Below are positions 1 to 4,816 of a stretch of 7,843 nt of DNA, in pieces. The DNA lies in contig SKPS01000137.1 of assembly GCA_007119395.1 (NCBI GenBank), positions 1 to 7,843 of the forward strand. Reading direction: 5' to 3'. The notes beneath the pieces are model-generated. The model worked only from the letters and a program-made list of their open reading frames with translations. It was not told the DNA's origin and made no database searches. Source of the stretch: Lentimicrobiaceae bacterium (lineage in GTDB: Bacteria > Bacteroidota > Bacteroidia > Bacteroidales > SKPS01). Positions within the stretch are counted from its first letter, which is position 1, and each line of letters opens with the position of its first letter. The translations under genes and the position numbers were made by a program.

Positions 1-48
1 CACATCCCCACATCCCCACATCCTCACATCCCCACATCCTCACATTCC
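1..48. repeat. Tandem array of an 8-bp unit (CACATCCY), six copies
   Basis: Six head-to-tail octamers start at 1, 9, 17, 25, 33 and 41. The first, second and fourth read CACATCCC, the third and fifth CACATCCT, and the last is the variant CACATTCC. The array begins at the window edge, so its full length is unknown. The same unit reappears at 135-142 and in part at 143-147, on the other side of a pair of hairpins. There are no spacers, so this is not a CRISPR array. Function is unknown. Confidence 0.9.
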
Positions 49-83
49 GAAAAACCAGAAATCTTTGATTTCTTAGTTTTTCG
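48..83. repeat. Hairpin 1 of a pair, A/T-rich inverted repeat
   Basis: The outer arms CGAAAAAC (48-55) and GTTTTTCG (76-83) are perfectly complementary. The inner arms GAAATC (58-63) and GATTTC (67-72) are too, closing on a TTT loop. A small internal loop (CA against TTA) separates the two stems. The downstream arm ends in TTTTTCG rather than a clean T run, so it is not a textbook terminator. It lies directly against the last octamer of the tandem array. Confidence 0.8.
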
Positions 84-86
84 AGA

Positions 87-131
87 ATCCTCGAAAAATC
101 AGAAAACCATAGGTTTTCGATTTTTCGGGAT
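87..131. repeat. Hairpin 2 of a pair, long inverted repeat
   Basis: CGAAAAATC (92-100) pairs with GATTTTTCG (119-127), and GAAAACC (102-108) pairs with GGTTTTC (112-118), around a 3-nt ATA loop. That makes a 16-bp stem with one bulged A at 101. ATCC (87-90) and GGAT (128-131) extend the stem past a bulged T. The arms share the CGAAAAA core of hairpin 1, so alternative pairing between the two is possible. It could act as a transcript-end structure for an upstream gene outside the window or belong to a repeated intergenic element; the sequence does not decide. Confidence 0.8.
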
Positions 132-144
132 CCCCACATCCCCA

Positions 145-176
145 CATGCTACCATTCAAAAAACTCTCTATCTTTG
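145..176 (+). promoter_or_regulatory. Candidate Bacteroidota promoter for the porin-like gene
   Basis: TATCTTTG at 169-176 matches the Bacteroidota -7 consensus TAnnTTTG exactly. Exactly 20 nt upstream, where the -33 TTTG would lie, is CATG (145-148), which keeps only the final TG. The predicted transcription start is a few bases after 176, giving a leader of roughly 30 nt. The weak -33 element falls within the last partial copy of the CACATCC repeat, so repeat changes could alter promoter strength. Confidence 0.5.
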
Positions 177-212
177 GCAGGTTGAATCATCGTAACATCA
201 AATGCCAAACAG

Positions 213-1232
213 ATGAAAAGAAGAGTACTATTGTGTTTTATTCTTGTATCGTTAGGACAGTGGGTATTGGCCGCAAACGACACCGTTCCGCCTCCCAGGT
301 ACAGCAGCACTGTATGGGGCAATATTTTTACTGCGTTTTACTATAACCCTGGTGCCAAGGTGATGCCCGACAAGGGGTTTGAGTTATCGACCGGTTTATT
401 GGGTTACAGGGGTCAGTGGGGCGACAGGGCTTCTGCTACGCTGATCTACGATGTGTTTCGCACCACCGACCGCATTGAGGTGACGGATACGAGCGGGCAT
501 CCGATGAATGTTTCTTATGGATTCAGGGGGAGTGATTACACAGGCTTCCTCAAGATGGCGCAGATTGACTACAGGATCAATTCCTGGCTCGATTTCTCGG
601 TGGGGCAGATGTTAAACCAGCAGTATCTCACTGTCCAGGATCGTTTCTGGGGGTTCAGGTATATTGCCTTCACCTATCAGGAGATGAATCGTTTTGGTGC
701 TCAGGCAGATTTCGGAGCCCGTTTTACGCTGAGGCCTCACCGCAACCTTGCCATGACCATCGGTGCCGTGAACGGCAACGGGCCCTTCAGGGTGCAGTCA
801 GCAGATGGCGTGATGCAGTATTTTACCAACATAGAGTGGACCCCCGTGGATGGGCTTATGGTGAAGATGTTTGCCGACCATCTTCCGGGCAACGGATCAC
901 CTCACAGGAATGCCTATTCATTTTTTGCTGGATACAGAACCGACGAATGGCGGTTGGGTGTTGAGGTGACTCATGTTGAAAACCATCTGCATGACAAGGC
1001 CAACGACCTTGGCGGCACCTCGGTGTATGGCGCCTGGAAGTTTAAAGAGGGTTGGCATCTGTTGGCGCGCCACGACTATATCAGAAGAAGTATGGCTCTT
1101 GAAAAGGCACACTACATCGTCACAGGGGTGGAGTATGAACCCTACCCGGGCTTTTACACATCTGTGAATTACAGACACTTGTCTCAGGGTGACGTGTCGT
1201 TCCTCTTTGCCAGTTTCGGAACCAGGTTCTGA
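213..1232 (+). CDS. Outer-membrane beta-barrel porin-like protein
   Basis: Encodes a 339-residue secreted protein. Residues 1-20 form a signal peptide: a KRR start, a hydrophobic core, and likely cleavage after the VLA at 18-20. The rest alternates short amphipathic, aromatic-rich strands with polar turns and contains no hydrophobic helices. The chain ends in Phe (GTRF), the usual C-terminal signal of outer-membrane barrels. Stretches such as the FSVGQM region near residue 129 and the regular turn-strand pattern after residue 230 recall the phosphate-selective porin O/P (OprO/OprP-like) group. The assignment rests on pattern rather than alignment, and the solute is unknown. The ATG at 213 is chosen because it gives the signal peptide at once; there is no Shine-Dalgarno, as is normal for the phylum. 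A promoter-like element lies just upstream. The gene converges on a symporter gene 3 bp away. Confidence 0.7.
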   Translation: MKRRVLLCFILVSLGQWVLAANDTVPPPRYSSTVWGNIFTAFYYNPGAKVMPDKGFELSTGLLGYRGQWGDRASATLIYDVFRTTDRIEVTDTSGHPMNVSYGFRGSDYTGFLKMAQIDYRINSWLDFSVGQMLNQQYLTVQDRFWGFRYIAFTYQEMNRFGAQADFGARFTLRPHRNLAMTIGAVNGNGPFRVQSADGVMQYFTNIEWTPVDGLMVKMFADHLPGNGSPHRNAYSFFAGYRTDEWRLGVEVTHVENHLHDKANDLGGTSVYGAWKFKEGWHLLARHDYIRRSMALEKAHYIVTGVEYEPYPGFYTSVNYRHLSQGDVSFLFASFGTRF

Positions 1233-1235
1233 TGA

Positions 1236-2735
1236 TCAGGCCTGTTTTGTCTTCTGAAAGAAGTTGGGCAGTGATACCAGTGGAGCCATAATCAGCGAAA
1301 CCAACATGCCGATAGTACCTGCACCCGGAGAGCCGTAATACCACGACAGGGCTGTTCCTGCAGGTTGGCTTTGGCCGATGAAGTAAAGGGTAAGACAGGA
1401 TGCAAGGCCAAGGAACGCCGCGGTCAAAGCCCCTGCTTTGGTAACTTTTTTCGACAGCAGACCCCAAACAAAGGGTCCCAGGAAAAAGGCCCCTATGGCA
1501 CCCCATGAGATTCCCAGAATCTCAACAATGATATCAAACTCTACCAGAGCCAACAGCACCGCCAATAAAACAAACACTCCGCTCATCACCCTCATGAGAC
1601 TTGTCAGGGTTTTATCCGAAGCGTTTTTGTTAATAAAACCGGCATAGAAATCCTTGCTGATTGCCGAACTGGAGATAAGCACCAGGGCTGCAAGCGTTGA
1701 CATGCTTGCAGCAAGTATCAGGACTAGAATAATAATTGAGAGGGATCCCGGAAGCATATTGGTAAGCAGTTCCGGCATCAACTTATCGAAATCAGGTGTT
1801 GCAGCACCTGTCTCAGAAAATTTGAAGAGGTGTGCCTGATCAGGGTTGTCTGATCTGATGAATACTCTGGTTGTAGACCCTACAAAGAATCCAACGAAAG
1901 AGATCAGTAGTGCGAAAAAAGTGGAGGCAACCATCCCGATGCGCACTGACTTTTTATCTTTTATGGCGTAAAACTTCTGCACAAGCTGGGGCAGTGCAAA
2001 AGGGGCTACTGCCGTCAGAAAAACCAGAGAAAACAGGGGGAAAAACCCCGGGGGGCCTACAGGTGCAGTAAGCTTTGGATTGATGTCATTGAGGGTTTGG
2101 GTAATGTTGGCAAGACCCCCACCATTGTTGATGGTGAAGAGCACAAGAATGGTTACCGATACCACCATGATCATCCCAAAGATCATGTCAATCAATGCCA
2201 TCGACTTATATCCACCCAAAATTATGTATGTGGCCGTGAATACTCCCATAATGACCAGGGCAAGGGTGTAGTCCATGGCAAAAGAGATCTCGAAAAGATA
2301 AGAGAGCCCCATGAAGACTGCTGCAGAATAGGGGATCATGAAAATAAAGATCACCAATACCCCGATCAGTTTAAGGAAGCTGCTGTTGTAACGTTTTTCA
2401 AGAAATTCACTCATGGTGGTGACGCCATACTCCTGCGACATCTTTTTGATACGCCACCCCATCAAAGCCCAGACACCCAATACGCCGATAAAGGCGTTGC
2501 CAAAGGTGATCCAAAGACCTGAATAGCCAAACCCCCATCCCACTTTTCCGGCAAAGCCAATAAACATGACTGCGGAAAAGTACGCCGTTCCATACGAGAA
2601 AGCAGAAAGCCATGGGCCAACATTGCCGCCCGCCAAAAAGAAGTCCTTGAACGACTTGGTCCTTCTCATTCCAAAAATGCCAACCACCACAACAAGTATG
2701 GCATACAATACTACTACAATGATTTTTTCCGTCAT
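1236..2735 (-). CDS. Sodium:solute symporter, SSS family (PutP/PanF-like)
   Basis: Encodes a 499-residue inner-membrane transporter, close to the length of PutP, with about 13 hydrophobic segments spread over the whole chain. SSS family features are visible: a glycine-rich stretch near residues 59-75 (FIGFAGKVGWGFG), the GGYKSMALIDMIFG helix around 174-187, the ALPQLVQKFYAIKD segment at 247-260, and AASMSTLAALVLISSSA at 342-358. In PutP and vSGLT the equivalent of that last helix supplies the Ser/Thr ligands of the Na2 sodium site; here S346 and T347 are the candidates. By family it should import a small organic solute with Na+, but SSS substrates (proline, pantothenate, sugars, carboxylates) cannot be read from the sequence. 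The gene runs alone on the minus strand, convergent with the porin-like gene. The start gives an N-terminus beginning directly with the first membrane helix. No clear promoter was found close to the start codon. Confidence 0.9.
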   Translation of the reverse strand: MTEKIIVVVLYAILVVVVGIFGMRRTKSFKDFFLAGGNVGPWLSAFSYGTAYFSAVMFIGFAGKVGWGFGYSGLWITFGNAFIGVLGVWALMGWRIKKMSQEYGVTTMSEFLEKRYNSSFLKLIGVLVIFIFMIPYSAAVFMGLSYLFEISFAMDYTLALVIMGVFTATYIILGGYKSMALIDMIFGMIMVVSVTILVLFTINNGGGLANITQTLNDINPKLTAPVGPPGFFPLFSLVFLTAVAPFALPQLVQKFYAIKDKKSVRIGMVASTFFALLISFVGFFVGSTTRVFIRSDNPDQAHLFKFSETGAATPDFDKLMPELLTNMLPGSLSIIILVLILAASMSTLAALVLISSSAISKDFYAGFINKNASDKTLTSLMRVMSGVFVLLAVLLALVEFDIIVEILGISWGAIGAFFLGPFVWGLLSKKVTKAGALTAAFLGLASCLTLYFIGQSQPAGTALSWYYGSPGAGTIGMLVSLIMAPLVSLPNFFQKTKQA

Positions 2736-2963
2736 AGGTTATAGTGTTTAAGTTCCTTTTGCTAAGGCATGATCGAGGGATCCACCGGATGAAAAACCAT
2801 CAACTTGAATTGGTTCACCCCACAGCATGATTATGATTACCTGACATCGTTCTGATCTCATAGTGCGACAGTTTGACAAAAATCAAAACTACATCATTTT
2901 TCCGAAAGTGAAGGGTTTTTTCGAAAAGGATAAAACACCCTGCTGGTTAACAGATATTGCGTC

Positions 2964-3021
2964 CTCAACATACGATCTAAACTCTCTCAACATTCTCAAC
3001 ATTCTCAACACGATCTAAACT
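2964..3021. repeat. CTCAACATT tandem repeats flanked by a duplicated 12-mer
   Basis: The 12-mer ACGATCTAAACT occurs twice, at 2972-2983 and 3010-3021. Between the copies lie CTCAACATT (2986-2994), CTCAACATT (2995-3003) and a partial CTCAAC (3004-3009). Another CTCAACAT (2964-2971) precedes the first 12-mer. This is therefore a nested repeat: a 9-bp unit array inside a longer direct duplication with a period of 38 bp. The unit resembles the CACATTCC/CTCACAT units at the left edge of the window. Function is unknown. Confidence 0.85.
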
Positions 3022-3080
3022 TTCTTTCCGTATTATTGCAAAACAAAAACTGCATACAGACAACACACATACCCGGGAGC

Positions 3081-3095
3081 CTGGTTTTAAACCAG
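3081..3095. repeat. Short inverted repeat upstream of the membrane-protein gene
   Basis: CTGGTTT and AAACCAG are perfect inverted copies separated by a single T. The symmetry suits a binding site for a dimeric regulator better than an RNA hairpin, because the loop is too small for the full stem. It lies 42 bp before the start codon at 3138. A short palindrome like this can arise by chance, so any operator role is inference. Confidence 0.35.
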
Positions 3096-3137
3096 ACACA
3101 AAGCGAAAAAAACATGACCTCATAACACCAATTAAAC

Positions 3138-3945
3138 ATGGAAGAAAAGGAACCAACCTTCAACAGCACAGACCCCGACATCGAACCAACCCCAAAAATG
3201 TATTCTACCAGAGCCATTGGTATTGCCACCTATCTGGGAGGCCCACTTGCTGCAAGCTTTCTGGTCAGAACCAACTTTCTTGCGCAGGGCAAAACCCCCG
3301 GAAGCACGCAATAGCCTTTTCATCGGGCTGATCTCTACTGCGCTGCTAGCATACCTGGCGGTGTCAATCCCAGAGCATATCTGGGAACAGATACCCGCTA
3401 TACTCATCCCTTTAGTTTATACAGCCATTGTTTATTTCTTAATTGAAAGATTCCAGGGGAAAGCCCTGTCGGCGCACAAAGAGATGAAACACCCTTTTTA
3501 CTCAGTTTGGAGAGCCGTAGGTGTTGGCTTGTTATGTGCTCTGTTGTATACCGGCGTATTTATGTTTTTCCTCTACCATCAGCCCCCGGGGTTTGACACC
3601 GAGAAATACGACAAAGGGGTTGCTGAGCTATTGCGAAATGAAGACATCGTCAGACACTTTTTCGAAATAGAAGAATCAGCCGCTCCGGCAAAAAAGATAG
3701 AGTATATAGAAGAAGTTGCAATACCGGCCTGCCAGAACAGTTTGGTCATATTAGATGAACTGGATGAAATTGAAGACCTTGCCAAACCCTTGCTGAAACA
3801 GAACCATTTGTTCAGACAATACCTGTTGACGATGATCGAAGTGCTTGAGTTAACCAGAAAAGGGATCTACGAACAAACAGACCACTATGAACCAGCCATT
3901 CAGGAGCTGTTTGCTGAAATGGTGAGGATCCTGGATCAAATATGA
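3138..3945 (+). pseudogene. Four-helix membrane protein gene broken by a +1 frameshift
   Basis: From the ATG at 3138 the frame encodes a sensible N-terminus with a first membrane segment (residues 26-46, including IGIATYLGGPLAAS), then stops at a TAG at 3312-3314. The continuation lies in the +1 frame and runs to the TGA at 3943-3945. Dropping one base from the run of five C at 3295-3299 joins the two as GKTPEARN and gives exactly 268 residues. The repaired protein has membrane segments near 26-46, 58-77, 84-103 and 124-146, then a soluble, acidic, helical C-terminal domain of about 120 residues. It resembles uncharacterised Bacteroidota membrane proteins beginning with a PTPK-YSTRAIGIAT-like motif, recalled from memory. 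The downstream frame alone would have to start at a TTG (3217) and lose the first helix, so it is unlikely to be the real protein. The cause may be a true inactivating mutation, a sequencing error or frameshifting. Confidence 0.8.
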
Positions 3946-4017
3946 AGCGCTGCTGCTGGGCATGGGGTGTTGGATGATCCAGAGAAACTCTTCTGAGGCA
4001 ATTTTTATTTCATGTGA

Positions 4018-4049
4018 TTTGACATAATCTACAATCTTCCATATATTTG
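4018..4049 (+). promoter_or_regulatory. Bacteroidota-type promoter for the His-rich lipoprotein gene
   Basis: TTTG at 4018-4021 (-33 element) and TATATTTG at 4042-4049 (-7 element, matching TAnnTTTG) are separated by exactly 20 nt, the spacing expected for the primary sigma factor of this phylum. Transcription would begin about 5-8 nt after 4049, giving a leader of roughly 50 nt before the ATG at 4109. This indicates that the lipoprotein gene is transcribed independently of the damaged gene upstream. Confidence 0.75.
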
Positions 4050-4060
4050 CAATGATTCTA

Positions 4061-4084
4061 AAGGCAGCGAAGGGATCGCTGCTT
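4061..4084 (+). promoter_or_regulatory. Hairpin in the leader of the His-rich lipoprotein gene
   Basis: GCAGCGA (4064-4070) pairs with TCGCTGC (4076-4082) around a 5-nt AGGGA loop. AA/TT pairs (4061-4062 with 4083-4084) extend the stem past a bulged G. No T tract follows, so it is a poor terminator. It lies between the predicted transcription start and the start codon, 24 nt before the ATG, and could affect mRNA stability or translation. No known riboswitch class is recognisable. Confidence 0.5.
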
Positions 4085-4108
4085 CGATAAACCTTAAAAC
4101 CAACACTG

Positions 4109-4690
4109 ATGAAAAGAGTTCTATTGTTTGTAACCATTTCTGTTCTCATGATTTCATGCGTTGAGCAGAAGCCACAGGAGGAGGAACCGGTTGTATTAAC
4201 GATTTCTGAGTTTCTGCTTCAGGGTGATGAGCTGGACAACACCATTGTTCACGTGCAGGGGAAAGTTGACCATTTGTGTAGGGGCAGCCGTGCCAAGATT
4301 CATTTTATTTGCCCTGCTGACCATGACGAGAGCATCAAGATTTTTGCCGATGAGGAGATGGGAGAGTTCAGTGACACGCTGGTGGGTATGGTGGTAAGGG
4401 TTACAGGGCTGGTAGCTGTATCCACTACCATTGATGATGCTTATCTTGATGAATGGGAGGCCGAACTGGCCGAGAAGGGAGAGGAGCATCACCATCATCA
4501 TCATCATGGTGATGAAGAGGAGCATGGTGACCATGACCATGAAGACGAAGTGCATCCCCATGAAAAGCATCATCACCACGGCAATCAGCACAAACAGATT
4601 GAGAAGTACCGCCAGATGATCAAAGAATCGGGCAAAGGGTATATCAATCTTTATAAGATTGTGGTTTCCGAAATTCAACCGGCGGAATAA
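4109..4690 (+). CDS. His-rich lipoprotein with an OB-fold-like domain, function unknown
   Basis: Encodes 193 residues. Residues 1-17 are a lipoprotein signal peptide with lipobox LMISC (lipidated Cys17), so the mature protein is membrane-anchored in the periplasm or on the outer membrane. Residues about 28-110 look like a small beta-barrel (OB-fold-like), with alternating strands such as TIVHVQGKVDHLC and MVVRVTGLVAV. Cys57 and Cys68 flank a short basic loop. Residues 125-161 are extremely His/Asp/Glu-rich: 17 histidines, including a run of seven (127-133) and a run of four (154-157), which strongly suggests Zn, Ni, Cu or Co binding. The C-terminal part (162-193) is predicted helix then strand. 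I recall similar uncharacterised Bacteroidota proteins with an HVC-type motif, but know no named family. Metal storage, delivery or sensing is inference. It has its own promoter and a downstream hairpin. Confidence 0.85.
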   Translation: MKRVLLFVTISVLMISCVEQKPQEEEPVVLTISEFLLQGDELDNTIVHVQGKVDHLCRGSRAKIHFICPADHDESIKIFADEEMGEFSDTLVGMVVRVTGLVAVSTTIDDAYLDEWEAELAEKGEEHHHHHHHGDEEEHGDHDHEDEVHPHEKHHHHGNQHKQIEKYRQMIKESGKGYINLYKIVVSEIQPAE

Positions 4691-4720
4691 TCAGATAATC
4701 CCGGGTGAGCGAGACAGGGG

Positions 4721-4750
4721 CGGCACACACTTTCGTGTTGTGCCGTTTCT
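4721..4750 (+). terminator. Probable terminator after the His-rich lipoprotein gene
   Basis: CGGCACACAC (4721-4730) pairs with GTGTTGTGCCG (4735-4745), with one bulged T and a TTTC loop, followed by TTTCTTA. The G/C-rich stem and modest T tract 31 nt after the stop codon fit a rho-independent terminator on the plus strand. Read from the other side there is no T tract, so it is not an obvious terminator for the converging penicillin-binding protein transcript. Confidence 0.65.
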
Positions 4751-4816
4751 TATGTTATGAATGCTCATTAATATTCGCAGGGAGGCAGAGCAGCGATTCC
4801 CCGGGGTGCAGGCAGG

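Larger units (their letters stand above)
2736..3137. other. 402-bp intergenic region between divergent genes
   Basis: This lies between the start of the symporter gene (minus) and the start of the frameshifted membrane-protein gene (plus), so it should hold both promoters. On the minus strand a TAGTTTTG (2884-2891) fits the -7 consensus, but it lacks a -33 partner and would give a leader of about 150 nt. On the plus strand TATTATTG (3031-3038) is one base off the consensus and also lacks a -33. The region also holds a tandem array (2964-3021), the palindrome TTTTCGAAAA (2918-2927) and an inverted repeat at 3081-3095. I see no gene here. Confidence 0.6.

Noticed and set aside
1..48. Possible CRISPR array
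   Set aside because: The 8-bp units are directly adjacent with no spacers and are far too short for CRISPR repeats.
2097..2522. 141-codon open frame on the plus strand inside the symporter gene
   Set aside because: It is antisense to a clear SSS transporter; the product is Lys/His/Asp-rich with no recognisable domain.
2884..2891. TAGTTTTG on the minus strand as a promoter for the symporter gene
   Set aside because: It matches the -7 consensus, but no TTTG-like -33 element lies about 20 nt upstream, and the leader would be about 150 nt. Chance match is likely.
2897..2935. CGAAA/TTTCG stem resembling the hairpins at the left edge
   Set aside because: The stem is only about 5 bp with a long loop. 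The TTTTCGAAAA palindrome is short and A/T-rich, so this is too weak to call a structured element.
3217..3945. Separate 242-residue protein starting at a TTG at 3217
   Set aside because: Its first ~26 residues read the other frame of an evident membrane helix. The natural N-terminus lies in the frame starting at 3138, so this is the downstream part of a frameshifted gene.
3850..4149. 99-codon minus-strand open frame covering the gap before the lipoprotein gene
   Set aside because: It overlaps the end of one plus-strand gene, a strong plus-strand promoter and the start of the next gene. The product has no recognisable features.
4196..4678. 160-codon open frame on the minus strand opposite the His-rich lipoprotein gene
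   Set aside because: Its Met/Val-rich product is the mirror of CAT/CAC histidine codons, and the plus-strand frame has a lipobox, a promoter and a terminator.
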